From the NCBI GenBank assembly GCA_963662155.1, contig OY759265.1:41069405-41133404 (forward strand): 64,000 bases of DNA. Reading direction: 5' to 3'. Below the pieces are notes generated by a model. That model had not been told where the DNA came from, ran no database searches, and saw nothing but the letters and a program-made list of their open reading frames with translations. The stretch comes from Lamellibrachia columna. Taxonomy: Eukaryota > Annelida > Polychaeta > Sabellida > Siboglinidae. Below, piece by piece: positions 25,719-39,416 of the stretch (positions within the stretch are counted from its first letter, which is position 1; each line of letters begins with the position of its first letter). The translations under genes and the position numbers were made by a program.

Positions 25719-25973
25719 ATGGCTGCAGTGGAGAACGGCATTACTTCAACTGACGATTTAAATAACGTTGACGATCGAAATAACGGTGTCAATGACGTTG
25801 GAGAACTTAGCGACCGAGCTGGGGACGAAACGGACACTGACCGCGGGAGTATTTTTGATCGCTACTCGGACGTCAGTGATGATGAAAGTGACGGTGTAAA
25901 AAATGAGGATGAGCTGCGCACTGTACTGTCAGTGCTGGATGATGCGTCGTTGCCGGAGTTTAATTTTTTGTAA
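25719..25973 (+). CDS. Small acidic ORF, unit 4 (84 aa)
   Basis: Same ORF as unit 3 with one visible change (VEN for VED near the start). Full length. Confidence 0.4.
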   Translation: MAAVENGITSTDDLNNVDDRNNGVNDVGELSDRAGDETDTDRGSIFDRYSDVSDDESDGVKNEDELRTVLSVLDDASLPEFNFL

Positions 25974-26364
25974 GAAGGAAAAGGTGTCTGTGAATCGGTC
26001 AACATTAAAAGTTTTATTGGAATTGGTCCAGGCAGTAGCGATGGATGTGTTAGCCAATATACAAATAATGAGTACAAATAAACACTTCTGTCATATATGT
26101 ATGAAATACCAATAAATAACTTGTTTTTTACTTTCTTATACTCCACAAAATGTACTTAATATTGTATTTTATATCATAGTACACTCCTGTAGCATGATCA
26201 ACATCATGAGTAGTTTACATTAAATATGTACATTGGTATACAATTGTGTTGAGCAACTGCAACAACGTAGAAACCATGGCGGCCATCTTGGATTGCTGGT
26301 TACCATTACGACGAAATGTAAAATGATATGACTCATTTTACTCGCTGATTATCGTACTTTCAGA

Positions 26365-26400
<36 letters not shown>

Positions 26401-27059
26401 TCATGATCAAATTTTCTCATAATCAGACAAAACGTTAACATGACCATCAATGCAATGGTGGTCACAGCACGGGTATAAAAATTTTATATGCTTATGTTTT
26501 GGTCGTTGTTGCTAGCTTAGTTGCGGATATTACAGGTAATTTGGATGAAAGTGTCAGGCTAGATAATAATATATTATTATATATATATTTTATTAATGCC
26601 ATCTAGTCAACAAGATCATGACTGGTTAAACGCCTCTATTATTTAAACTGTTTAACCGTCTCCTTTAGGAGGTGTTCTATATTTAACGGATATACTAAAT
26701 ATAAAAAATTTCAAATAAATGTACACATTTGTTTTGTACTATAACGTTTGATGTGCACGAACTGACATTTTGTGCAATTTGATGATTAATATCATATTTA
26801 CCATTTCAGTACGACATGCCGAATTTCCGGCCGCGCAGTGTGTGACGCTGCAATACGACAGGCCGGATTTTCGGCATTGGCTACGTTCACCATTTAAATC
26901 GCTTTTACTCATAATTATCAACTACGTGGAGCCACTTGTTACATATGGTTGTCATGGCGAATAAATTAGCTGTCCAGTAGCGGCAATCGTTGAGTGTCGC
27001 TCAACATCATTTTACGGAGATTTTTGCAGGTTTTTAATGATGAATTATCAAAATCTACG

Positions 27060-27314
27060 ATGGCTGCAGTGGAGGACGGCATTACTTCAACTGACGATTT
27101 AAATAACGTTGACGATCGAAATAACGGTGTCAATGACGTTGGAGAACTTAGCGACCGAGCTGGGGACGAAACGGACACTGACCGCGGGAGTATTTTTGAT
27201 CGCTACTCGGACGTCAGTGATGATGAAAGTGACGGTGTAAAAAATGAGGATGAGCTGCGCACTGTACTGTCAGTGCTGGATGATGCGTCGTTGCCGGAGT
27301 TTAATTTTTTGTAA
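27060..27314 (+). CDS. Small acidic ORF, unit 5 (84 aa)
   Basis: Protein identical to that of unit 3. Confidence 0.4.
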   Translation: MAAVEDGITSTDDLNNVDDRNNGVNDVGELSDRAGDETDTDRGSIFDRYSDVSDDESDGVKNEDELRTVLSVLDDASLPEFNFL

Positions 27315-27705
27315 GAAGGAAAAGGTGTCTGTGAATCGGTCAACATTAAAAGTTTTATTGGAATTGGTCCAGGCAGTAGCGATGGATGTGTTAGCCAATA
27401 TACAAATAATGAGTACAAATAAACACTTCTGTCATATATGTATGAAATACCAATAAATAACTTGTTTTTTACTTTCTTATACTCCACAAAATGTACTTAA
27501 TATTGTATTTTATATCATAGTACACTCCTGTAGCATGATCAACATCATGAGTAGTTTACATTAAATATGTACATTGGTATACAATTGTGTTGAGCAACTG
27601 CAAAAACGTAGAAACCATGGCGGCCATCTTGGATTGCTGGTTACCATGACGACGAAATGTAAAATGATATGACTCATTTTACTCGCTGATTATCGTACTT
27701 TCAGA

Positions 27706-27741
<36 letters not shown>

Positions 27742-28400
27742 TCATGATCAAATTTTCTCATAATCAGACAAAACGTTAACATGACCATCAATGCAATGGT
27801 GGTCACAGCACGGGTATAAAACATTTATATGCTTATGTTTTGGTCGTTGTTGCTAGCTTAGTTGCGGATATTACAGGTAATTTGGATGAAAGTGTCAGGC
27901 TAGATAATAATATATTATTATATATATATTTTATTAATGCCATCTAGTCAACAAGATCATGACTGGTTAAACGCCTCTATTATTTAAACTGTTTAACCGT
28001 CTCCTTTAGGAGGTGTTCTATATTTAACGGATATACTAAATATAAAAAATGTCAAATAAATGTACACATTTGTTTTGTACTATAACGTTTGATGTGCACG
28101 AACTGACATTTTGTGCAATTTGATGATTAATATCATATTTACCATTTCAGTACGACATGCCGAATTTCCGGCCGCGCAGTGTGTGACGCTGCAATACGAC
28201 AGGCCGGATTTTCGGCATTGGCTACGTTCACCATTTAAATCGCTTTTACTCATAATTATCAACTACGTGGAGCCACTTGTTACATATGGTTGTCATGGCG
28301 AATGAATTAGCTGTCCAGTAGCGGCAATCGTTGAGTGTCGCTCAACATCATTTTACGGAGATTTTTGCAGGTTTTTAATGATGAATTATCAAAATCTACG

Positions 28401-28655
28401 ATGGCTGCAGTGGAGGACGGCATTACTTCAACTGACGATTTAAATAACGTTGACGATCGAAATAACGGTGTCAATGACGTTGGAGAACTTAGCGACCGAG
28501 CTGGGGACGAAACGGACACTGACCGCGGGAGTATTTTTGATCGCTACTCGGACGTCAGTGATGATGAAAGTGACGGTGTAAAAACTGAGGATGAGCTGCG
28601 CACTGTACTGTCAGTGCTGGATGATGCGTCGTTGCCGGAGTTTAATTTTTTGTAA
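28401..28655 (+). CDS. Small acidic ORF, unit 6 (84 aa)
   Basis: As unit 3 except VKT for VKN before EDELRT. Full length. Confidence 0.4.
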   Translation: MAAVEDGITSTDDLNNVDDRNNGVNDVGELSDRAGDETDTDRGSIFDRYSDVSDDESDGVKTEDELRTVLSVLDDASLPEFNFL

Positions 28656-29046
28656 GAAGGAAAAGGTGTCTGTGAATCGGTCAACATTAAAAGTTTTATT
28701 GGAATTGGTCCAGGCAGTAGCGATGGATGTGTTAGCCAATATACAAATAATGAGTACAAATAAACACTTCTGTCATATATGTATGAAATACCAATAAATA
28801 ACTTGTTTTTTACTTTCTTATACTCCACAAAATGTACTTGATATTGTATTTTATATCATAGTACACTCCTGTAGCATGATCAACATCATGAGTAGTTTAC
28901 ATTAAATATGTACATTGGTATACAATTGTGTTGAGCAACTGCAAAAACGTAGAAACCATGGCGGCCATCTTGGATTGCTGGTTACCATGACGACGAAATG
29001 TAAAATGATATGACTCATTTTACTCGCTGATTATCGTACTTTCAGA

Positions 29047-29284
<238 letters not shown>

Positions 29285-29337
29285 TTTCAGCAACAAAAAT
29301 GCATTTTATGAATAGTAATATTATATATATATATATT

Positions 29338-29369
<32 letters not shown>

Positions 29370-29400
29370 CTATTCATAAAATGCATCTTTGTTGCTGAAA
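29285..29400. repeat. Second palindrome with (TA)n core
   Basis: Arms TTTCAGCAACAAA(A/G)ATGC... at about 29285-29325 and 29361-29400 are reverse complements with one mismatch, enclosing TA dinucleotides. Same architecture as the palindrome at 7.26-7.49 kb but different arms. Confidence 0.88.
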
Positions 29401-30970
29401 TCTTGACAGGATTGAGTAGATTTTGTTGCATATTCACTGGGAATTCAGTATTCAGTTGTCACAGCAGATCAGGCTGTAGTACTGAAATGGTTAATTGTTA
29501 ATAAACACAATTTTTTATATGTTAAAATAGCATCAAAGAGTTTGCGGTAAGATAAAAGCCTACAATAAGCACTTCTTAGTATAAACAATAATAGTTCCCT
29601 TTCCAAAATGTCTAACCACCACATATCAATACCCATTTCATGTTGTGTGAAGTAAATTGTAAGTGCTTGGGCACAAGGAAGTGAAGGTAGGCAACCTAAC
29701 CTTAGTTAACCCCATATCTAGCTAACCCCACCCTAGCTAACCATAACCATAACAGTGGTTTACAGAAGAGATAACCATTCCCATATGGACAGGTTTATAA
29801 GAAAACTGAATACTTTGTTCGGAAAAGGCAGACAGCAATAGCAATCACGGATAGTATGCAATAGATCCGATGCCAAAATGGAAATGTGGTCAAAATTAGG
29901 GGGTATGACACCTATATGTGAGGGAGTGAGGGGGCAGGTAGCCATTTTGCACTAGAAAAGTCATTTGTGATATTTGTTATGTGGCCCAGTGCATTGGTAA
30001 CACTGTGTAACAACATTGGACAGAATAGTTGTATATTGGTTGTGTCATAGCCATTGCAAGCATTGCGTAGATCAGCATTTTCATTTTTATGGTGGCGTAT
30101 ATGCAAATCAGGCCGTTCGCCTTGTATCTTATCAACGAGAAGCATGAAAGCATTCACATAAATAATACAAAAATCAATGACTGTCGTATATTAAATGTTT
30201 ATTTTTCTTACACTTGTCTTTGTTGTCTTTTCCATTTGTGCAACCACCATTCACGAACGTTCACTTTTGAATTATAGGAAGGGGACATCCCAACTAGACC
30301 GGAGCCAATCCAGTGAGCGGAAACCCCGCCAATCCGTGACACAGACTAATACTGCGTTCCAGTGCGCTCGTGTTTACCAGTTCCAGTGAACTCGTAATTA
30401 CTGACTGATTTTGTGGCTCGATCAGTTACAACACTTGTTTACGTGTTTGTTATTCATCTAGATTTGCAAAATAAGTTTCCAAGACCACAGCCCGAAGAAA
30501 TCGCGGTTTGGCTGCGATTACCTCATGTAGTGACATCAACAGCTATGGCTACAAACAAATGCAAGAGCATTTTACTAATTTGTTTAATATAAATAAAACA
30601 GTGTGTATGGTCGTTTATCGCGAAATTAAGGAAATTAAGGCATATTTTAAAAGAGGAATTTATTATATGTCTTTGATTTCCTGATAAATTTTCCCACATA
30701 ATATATACATGTTAAAGTTCCTAAAGAAAAGTGCCAAATGTTTCAAATAAAACCTTTTATATCACTGTTAAATATCACTGTTAAATGACCAGACTTGCTC
30801 ATTTAACAGTTTTTTGTACATGTGTAGCCAGGACGTTTTTTTATTTTCATTGGGGGGAGGGGGCAGTGTCATAAAAGGGCACTCCTAATGGTTAGAAGGG
30901 GCAGTTTACGCATTATTAATGATTATTTACATAACCCTTTTGAATGTATGAAATCGTTATACATGTGTTA
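29401..30970. other. IR1 left-arm inner end and spacer, no gene
   Basis: 29.45-30.455 kb matches 34.145-34.9 kb inverted, including blocks CCAACTAGACCGGAGCCAAT and CCTTAGTTAACC-like repeats. 30.456-30.97 kb is unique AT-rich spacer. Confidence 0.5.
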
Positions 30971-32525
30971 TTATATTTTTATCCACATAGTTGTACACTG
31001 ACGACAGCATCTCGGTGTTGCACATAATATAATATCCCAGAAACTATTTTTATTACAAACATATGCAGTAGTTATAGAAACATGACACGACTCTTGCAAC
31101 TTGCAAGTCAGTGCGTTTGACAGTCGTCTTTGACTAAACGAGTTCCGTTTCGCGAGTGAATTTCCTAACGAATTCACGCTGTCCCAATATGGAGCCCCGT
31201 ATCTTCTGGTCTTCACCAGGAATTTGACGATAGCGGGTCGAGGATCAAAGTAGGTGGTTCCCATACCATTAAGTGCCACCATGAGGCGGGCGTTTCTCGT
31301 GTCCTCACCCATGCTGGTGCGGTAATTGTCGACAACGAGGTTGTGGTAGCTCACGATCCTTTCGGTCTACACAGAGTGTGGACTCATGCAAGCCAGAGAT
31401 ACCAACACCTTCTAAATTGAACCTGGGGTAACTGGCAGAAGTTGCCGCAGTCTGAAAGTCTTCTTACAACCGAGATCACAGCCATCCGCAGGAATGGCAC
31501 ATTCATCATGTTCTCCCATTGCTCGGCTGCCCCGTCCGCAAAGTCAGATGCCTCGTCTGGGAAAAGACGCCTGACGACGCGCACGCCATGCTCAACGAAT
31601 GATCCCAGATTGCGTAACATCACCAACCCCTTTATGTCTTTGATAACGCCCTTCTGCTCCGGGTGAATGCGTTCAGAGAGGTGATAGTGGGATGCTTGCA
31701 CGACCTCCAGTCTGATTGCTCGTGCATTACGGCGGTTCGTACAAACGAAATGGTGATTCGACTTTCGCTGTGTTAGGTCCTCATTGGTGCTACGGACAGG
31801 GTAACTCTCTTTCTCCTCTCTTCTTCCCAGGAATGGTCCATCCCTCATCAGGCTCAACTTCTTGACGGCAGCGTCAGTCACAGTGAGAAGATCGCTGATG
31901 AACAAATCACTCCTTTGCAACTTCTTCTGGAGTGTTTCAAATATATCCAGGATGTCACCCATGAGTGAGGTGATCCACTTATGTTAGTGGTTCAAGATTC
32001 TCTGAAAACCTATGGCTTCAGCCTCATCCTTTCTGTAGCTGGTACTGCCTGGTACCTGCACCTGTTCCCACACCTTAATGCAGGCTGGTATGTTATTCAG
32101 GACAGCATCCACCAGCTGCAGCTCGTGCTGGGTAAATCTGATATCGTGGTGCCGGTGAACTGTTTAACGTTCCAGGCCTGCGCTAACATCTTCATCCTTC
32201 TCGGCGTCTGGAAGAATCGTACGAACCCCAGTAGTTTAGATTTCCAGATGCCCAGCTCCGGTACGGTGCTGACGACCGACTCAATGGCTAAGTCCGACCG
32301 TTGAACAACACATCAGAAAGTTGCCAGACCTCTCTGCACTTGGTCAGCAAGCGGACGCCATAGCCCAGCTTGTTTCCCAGTGTCTGCCGATTTGCCGTCA
32401 GTGGTGATACCGACGAGCTTCGTGTCTTTACGTCCGGCCAGATCCGAAGCTTTGTTCACCGCTTCCAGTAGTCCAGGGGCACCTTTCTTCTCTGGCGAAT
32501 ACATGACAACGAACAGTATATACAC
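30971..32525 (-). pseudogene. Decayed hAT-type transposase (ZNF862/KIAA1586-like)
   Basis: In - strand order: TKLVGITTDGKSADTGKQAG and LWRPLADQVQ (RNase-H-like TDG site, 32.42-32.33 kb); after a frameshift KSKLLGFVRFFQTPRR (about 32.2 kb); then DILDIFETLQKKLQRSD and KKLSLMRDGP (31.96-31.8 kb); then NYRTSMGEDTRNARLMVAL and GMGTTYFDPRPAIVKFLVK (31.3-31.2 kb), a C-terminal dimerisation-like part. At least two frame changes and a stop make it non-functional. It sits between the two IR1 arms, but hAT ends are short, so the arms are not its termini. Confidence 0.75.
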
Positions 32526-32639
32526 TTCCGAAATAAATAAATAAAATTAAACAGCAAATATTGTTTATTATCTCGGCGTCTGGAAGAATCGTACTCAGAA
32601 GCAAATAAATTACGATAAATCGTAAGACATCGTTCCATA

Positions 32640-32990
32640 TGATTATATCCACCGCTGTCTACAGAAAGGTACTCATTTATACAGCTGAGTGAACTGGAGC
32701 AACGCGGATTGAAATAAATTGCCCAAGCTTAAAAACGGCAGCAAGGTCATTCGAACCCGGATTCTCTCGATTAAGAGTTACCCCTCCCCCCATACACACA
32801 CTTTGCCCCCGGCAGACCTGTTCAAGCAAACACAATTTCCATTTCACCATCCAGACACCCTGCTAAGCTGGGTAGACGATATTGCCCGAATTTCGAAATG
32901 CCAACAGGTGGACTTGACCCTCGGTCCTCTCGACTGACAGTCCCGTGTTCCAACCGCCGAGCCACCACCCACTGGTCCACTGTGTGATTC
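32640..32990 (-). mobile_element. Two-part tRNA-derived SINE (A then B)
   Basis: The first monomer on the - strand (32.99-32.84) has GGTGGCTCGGCGGTTGGAAC and GAGGGTCAAGTCCACC. The second (32.79-32.64) has CTCTTAATCGAGAGAATCC and GGGTTCGAATGACC. The joining sequence (AACAGGTCTGCCGGGGGCAA) also occurs between the monomers at 57.9-58.5 kb. Confidence 0.65.
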
Positions 32991-32999
32991 AAATAGCAC

Positions 33000-34144
33000 T
33001 CTGGAAAAAACCGTCATGCCCTCATTGTGTAGTGAGTTATCAAATGCAGAAAGGACCAAAATACAGACACAAGCACGTCTTTCTGGCTCGTCGCTAGGGT
33101 TGATCTTAAAACAACGATGTACGATGCTACACGAACCGATGTCAAAACACTATACATGCAATGCTACGCTTATTTCAAGCCAATGTAGGCCTACGGCGAT
33201 TTTCATTGGCTTATTTATTTCCATGCTAAAATACACGCCAAATTATGTATTTTCGAATATATATGGAAGGTGGCAGTAGCAACATGTTTCGCATAGATAT
33301 TATAGAAATGTCATAAAATACTAACACATGTCCGTGTCGCAATGTCCGGCCGTAAAACAGTCGACGCTCGAACGGAAAAAGATGACGTCATTCGGCAAGC
33401 TTGGAGGACCAGTTCTGTTTTGTTCCTGCATTTTTAATCCCCGTTTATACAATTTCTTACTGTAAATATACTACAGCAATAAAGATTAAAACATGAAGTG
33501 ATCTTTCGTATAAATAAAATGCCACAATTCTCTTAACTTATCGATACAAAAATGTATCGCTGTAACATATATTGTGTTATTCTTAAATGAGTTGTTTGAT
33601 CTTCTAGTATGATCTGTTAAAAAATGTGTAATGTTGACCGTCATTTTTGGGGATAATTTTGTCCAAAAAGTCAGGAAATAAAGTATTTTTTATTAAAATA
33701 CGAATGCATATGTATTTTTTCTCATAAAAACGAATAAACATTTATCGTTCCAAAGCATTTGTAATCCTTCCTGTTACTTTGTTGTTTGTATCGTGATGTT
33801 TACGTGGTATCAACAATTAATCTGTTACACTCGTACAGTGCTAATTTTTTCCGCATAATGGCGCGCCTAGCTCTTTAGTTTGTCTGATAACACATACTTT
33901 TTTCATTAGTTTTACTAAATATACGATACAGGTTATGTGTACATCAATTTGTATAGCTTTTGCAGCAGAACTTTATGGCTCGATTAACTTGAAACGTCGC
34001 GCTTTAATACAGCTTGAATAGGGTATGATTCTATCTCAACCACTATATTTGATTCTAATAAGCAACTGATTCTATTATACGTGATTCTTTTTTTAAGTTA
34101 GGTTCTTATATAGTTCATTCCAAAACCATCTCGACTTCTCTAGT
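33000..34144. other. IR1 spacer, no gene recognised
   Basis: AT-rich. A short block CCGCATAATGGCGCGCCTAG at about 33.85 kb resembles CCGCATAGTGGCGCTTCTAG at 44.06 kb, hinting at another dispersed element. Confidence 0.35.
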
Positions 34145-35105
34145 AAACAAGTGTTTGTGCCTGCTCGAGCTACACAATCAGTCAGTAATTACGAGTTCAC
34201 GGGGGTCGTGGACTCTATTTACATGTCGTGAACTGGTAAACACGAGCGCACTGGAACGCAGCATTAGTCTGTGTCACGGATTGGCGGGGTTTCCGCTCAC
34301 TGGATTGGCTCCGGTCTAGTTGGGAAGCCCCATTTCTTTTGAACAAGACAATAAAGACAAGTGAAAGAAAATAAACATTTAATATACGATAGTTATTAGT
34401 TTTTGTATTGTTTATGTGAATGTTTTCATGCTTTCATGCTTCTTGTTGATAAGGTATATTGATAAGGTGTCATAGCACCTAATTTTGACCACATTTCCAT
34501 TTTGGCATCCGATCTGTAGTATGCTATCCGTGACTGCTATTGCTGTCTGCCTTTTCCAAGCAAACTGTTTGGTTTTCCTATAAACCTGTGCATATGGGAA
34601 TGGTTTTCTCTGCTGTAAACCATTGTTAGGGTTAATTAGGGATGGGGTTTGCTAGGTATGGGGTTAGCTAGATATGGGGTTAGCTAAAGTTACGGTTGCA
34701 TACCTTCCTTGTGTCCAAGCACTTACAAATTACTTCGCACAACATGAAATGGGTATTGATATGTGGTGGTTAAACATTTTGGAAAGGCAACTATTATTGT
34801 TTGTACTAAAAAGTGCTTAGTGTAGGCTTTTAACTTACCGCAAGCCCTTTCATGCTATTTAAACATGTGAAAAAATGAAAAATGGTGCTTATTAACAATT
34901 AAATATTAAATTACTCATCAAATTGCGCAAAATATCAGTTCGTGCACATCAAACGTTACAGTACAAAACAAAAATGCAAATTTATTTAACATTTTTGATA
35001 TTTAGTATATCAGTTAATTATAGGACACCTCCTAGAGGAGACGGTTAAACAGTTTAAATAATAGCGGCGCTTAACCAGTAATGATCTTGTTGACAAGATG
35101 GAATT

Positions 35106-35340
<235 letters not shown>

Positions 35341-35944
35341 TTATTGTCTAGCTTGACACCGACAATTTTCTAATTAAAAAACACACATGGAGCAGGTTAG
35401 CAACCGTTGTTTTAAGCATGAACCATAATTATATTATCGAAAATGCAAATAATAACAATTAAATTTATACCCATGCTGTGACCACCATTGCATTGATGGT
35501 CATGTTATCGTTTTGTCTGATTATGAGAAAATTATACCATAACAAATTCTTACCTTTTTTCACAGCAACTGTCATCATTTGTTTGGCATGGTGACCATGT
35601 TTTGTCATAAGAACATACATCCAGCTCTTTTAAAACGCCCCCACATGCGAAGCGTGGGGGCGTTTTAAAAGAGCTGTCAATGTTTACAAAAATAGCCATG
35701 TATTCATGCACCCACGTGGCCCATGGCAGAAAAATTCCCATAAATCCCTTCGCCTGTTAAGCTCTCAAAAACATGCACTATTTTACAACAACTTGCTTCT
35801 ACAAACAAACCTGAGAATATGGCTGCACTTATGTCACATCATATGAATTGTTTAATTTCACATTTCACAATTTAATGCGCCCTACATTCGTGAAACAATA
35901 AACAGGAAGGTCTACTATGGTCTGACCCCTCTCTTGTATAGGGC

Positions 35945-36445
35945 TCCTTCCGTCGGGCTGTCAAAGACAATCAATGTATGCTGCCAAGATCCACCACATG
36001 AACAACATAAAATATCTGAAGATATAGTCGACGTTCTGGTGGCTCAGGCGAACAAGCGAAAGTAGCACTCTCATTGTCCCAACCTCCACTTCCACGGTAT
36101 TCCTCTGGCCGAAAGAGAGTATACCAACGAGCTGGTGATCGCCACAATGAATGAGAAGATGGAACAGTAACTCACAGTTGCGCAGCTGAAGCGCAGCCAC
36201 CGCCTTGGCCCCAAGTAGCACCAACACGTTCGCCCCGGAAACGCACAATTATTTAGCGTTTTCGTCTGAACGGCCTCGTCGAGCTCGGCCACTTTGGGGG
36301 ACACATCTACGTCTGGCTGCTCGCTATCCTGGCCCATGTCGGCTCGGTTGCTATTCTCTGGCTAGCAGTTCTCCTCAAAGTTTTTTTCGGCAGGGTACGA
36401 CCTCAGTTTCTTGCCAAGATACGTCAGCATCACATTTCTCTCTCC
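35945..36445 (-). other. Coding-like block unique to IR1 right arm
   Basis: The - strand reads HIGERNVMLTYLGKKLRSYP and, after a stop, MGQDSEQPDVDVSPKVAELD and EAVQTKTLNN, then a Leu-rich stretch in another frame. It is GC-richer than its flanks. The left arm has unrelated sequence here. Family not recognised. It may be a decayed gene segment. Confidence 0.3.
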
Positions 36446-37120
36446 GATGTGCTTGATCGCATTCCTTGACCACTGAGGGGAGGTGGCTGCTCGAATATAA
36501 CATTTGTGTGCAGTAGGAATTGCGAACGCAGCGAAAATGCAAAGATAATTGCACTAATTCTATAAGGCGTGGTACGATTGAGGTATAAATGATTTTGGCT
36601 CGCTAACTCTACATTTACCGCTAACTTTACATGGTCACACGAGGTCTAATTTCAAAGACTAAGTAGCCTCCAGTCTTGATCATGCGCTCCAGCCCGGCCC
36701 CGGGCCGAAGTCCGGGCTGGATGCCAGTCTGGGTAGCCAGGTAGCCGGGTAAGCCTTGCTGGCCGCCCGGCATAAATAGTCCGTGAAGATACAACGCCTA
36801 TGATATTTACAGCCGTAATCAAGCAAAATAGATTTATGAGGAAATCTTTTGAAATTTGATAAATTATCAGCTCAGATAATATGTAACACCTATTTTGAGT
36901 CGTTTGTCAACTGGGCTCCTGGAACATTGTAACAAGCCATTGAGAGACTCGGAGCTGTCATGCCGCCCTTAGCAAAAAATCTACAGAATTCTATAAATAA
37001 ATTTATAGAATTCTAGAGAAATATTTAGAAATATATAATTATATTGAAGTTTACAGAGCATAGTACAGTTGTGTATAGAAAACAAAGGTATTACATATTC
37101 TATATACTTAGTTTACATGT

Positions 37121-38349
37121 GAAAGTTTCAGAGCAGTGTGGTATTACAGCTTCAAAGGGTAATCAAATTCTTGTGTTGATTAGGAGAAATATAACATACA
37201 AAGAGAAAAAGCTAATTATACCTCTGTATAAAGCAATAATTATGCCTCATTTAGAATACTGTATACAAGCTTGGAGACCATATCGTAAGAAGGATATAGA
37301 TAGGCTTGAAAGAATACAGAAGAGAACAACTAAAATGATTCCAGAACTGAGAGACCTTAGTTATGAAGAACGACGGAAATAATGTGGTTTAACAGCCCTA
37401 GAGACAAGGCGGTTAAGAGGAGATGAAATTTAAGTTTTTATGATATTGAATGGGTATGAAAATATTGATAGAAATATTTTTTTCTCTCTCAAGAAAAATA
37501 ATAGAACTAGAGGATACGAGATAACTTTAGTAAAGGATCAGCGTAGATTGGATATTACGAAGTACTCGTTCTCACAGAGGACAATCGGTGAATGGAACAA
37601 ATTATCTACAGATTGTGTAATTGCTAGCAGCGTGAGTATGTTTAAAAACAAGGAGGGCAAATTACACATAGATTTAAAATGTTGGACTCTCTCGAAAAAA
37701 TCTTTCAATACCCATGGCGGAATGTTGTCCGGTCCAGTGGCTTTGTTAACCTTGACCTTATCAAGTGCCACCTCTGTATCTGTTACGCTGATAATGAACT
37801 CTGGCAATGGTTCGTCGGCGTCAAAGAATGGGTGAAAGGACTGCAGTCTTGGTAAGTCTTTACACACTGACACAAAGAACCCATTCATAGAGTTGACCAA
37901 GCTTTAGTGTATTTATTGGCCAGCCCCTGCATCTTATTGCGGCTGCCAGATGACGTTCCAATGAGAGGCTTCATGTGTTTCCACCAGTCACGTGTCGATG
38001 ATTCCTCGAGTGTTGCGATTTCTGATTGGTAAAACTGGTGGCGCAATTTTGACGCTGTGCGATTAACTAAATTCCTCAGTCTTCTGGCCGGTTCCATGTC
38101 ACCAGACACACGAGCACGTTGCCGCTGTCTGATCAGGTGCCGGAAGCCATCTGTGATCCATGGTTTATCTGTGCTAAGACGTGACTCGATCTTGTATGGA
38201 AAACACGTGCCCAGCTAATAGTCTATGGTTTCCTGGAAGAGATTAAACTGTTCATATGTTTGACTCTCGATAAGCCAATGGCTTCCTTGTCCACTTTGCC
38301 ATCTGGAACTTGTTGTTTGGGATGACAATCTTGTTAAATCTTGTTAAAT
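37121..38349 (+). mobile_element. LINE 3' part at outer end of IR1 right arm, interrupted
   Basis: Encodes MPHLEYCIQAWRPYRKKDID, RLERIQKRTTKMIPELRDL and SFSQRTIGEWNKLSTDC with frameshifts. The 3'UTR resumes at 38262 after a 570-bp insertion and ends with AATCTTGTTAAATCTTG. Inverted homologue of 19.5-20.0 kb. Confidence 0.88.
37692..38261 (-). mobile_element. Second LINE fragment nested in the first
   Basis: The - strand reads KPWITDGFRHLIRQRQRARV, ARRLRNLVNRTASKLRHQFY, MKPLIGTSSGSRN and KVNKATGPDNIPPWVLK, i.e. the region between endonuclease and RT of a different jockey-like LINE. It is flanked by a 7-bp direct repeat GACTCTC (37685-37691 and 38262-38268). It lacks both its 5' and its 3' end, unusual for ordinary LINE insertion. 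Confidence 0.75.
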
Positions 38350-39416
38350 ATCACGTAGGCAATGTGTACATATACTCCCATCTGGTATGAAACAGCGTTG
38401 AAGTAAGCATTGCTCATTCATTGTTATACATGCACCCGGTAACGCTGTTCTGGACTATGCCCGTGTCAAGTGTTGGGAAACACGATGGGACCAGTAACAC
38501 CATCTTGTGGTCTGATGTTCCCACTCCGTCAAGCACTGTCGGACAACCGTACACAGGTTACATGTGAGACCACATTTTGTCTATTGTTCCCAGATTGCGC
38601 AATGGTAACACAAACACATACATAAGCGATTAATGTTTAAGGTAATCAACTTACCCTAGTGTCCCCTACGTTACTCCAATATATGACTTCACAACAACGA
38701 CTGAATGTTTGACTGAGCGATGTCTGACTGGGCGACGACTGACCGGTGTGAAACATGTACTTAAGGACGCGGTGCGCTGAAGTCGGTAGAGCATTACGTG
38801 TAACGTGATGACCCCGTATGTCCCACGCATCCGCTTTCTTAATGCCGCTCGGTGAAACTAAATCGATTGATCACACAATTTTGTATCAGATAACGGTACA
38901 TCAGAAATAAAAGTTTAATGACGTGTCTTTAGTTAACACGGAAGAACGTTATACATTTAGATATACGAAAAGCATTTACGTAAATGCGCTATTAACATAC
39001 TTTAGGTTCACCTGGCAGCAGTTAATCAACTGATGTACGGAACACTGCATCCTCGTGGTACACATAAGTACTACCGACTTCAATTCGCTGCGCCCGCGCC
39101 GACACCAAATTGGTCAGGTCAGACACTGCTAAGTTCGGTCAAACATCCAGACGGTTGTGAAGCCAGATATTGGACTAACATAAGGGAACGAGGGTAAGTT
39201 GACGACCCTAGGCATTAATCGTTTATTCGTGTGGCTTTCTTGATGTCATTCGTAAGTAGAACAACCTCCGTTCGATGCACTGGTGCATTGGTTGACGGAT
39301 CTTCAAACTTCATATTTTGTGTGCGCGCATTATGAGTTTCTCGACTGTTACATGTTATGATATCACTATGCTATGTTGCGTTGAAACTTTCTGTCATGTT
39401 TATGTAACGTCAAAAT
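38350..39416. other. Intergenic, nothing recognised
   Basis: No coding motif, RNA gene or repeat that I can support. Probably includes the 5' flank of DUF288 gene 2. Confidence 0.35.

Larger units (their letters stand above)
21692..29046 (+). repeat. 1.34-kb tandem array, six units
   Basis: Units begin at TTCATGATCAAATTTTCTC: 21692, 22380, 23720, 25059, 26400 and 27741. The first unit is 688 bp. The next four are 1340, 1339, 1341 and 1341 bp and nearly identical. The sixth runs into a long (AT)n tract. Every junction is a (TA)n microsatellite, suggesting spread by unequal exchange at these tracts. Units 2-6 contain a 676-bp segment that unit 1 and the right-arm copy lack. Confidence 0.95.

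Noticed and set aside
30971..32525. Active hAT transposon with IR1 arms as its termini
   Set aside because: The transposase is broken by frameshifts, and hAT terminal repeats are short, not kilobases.
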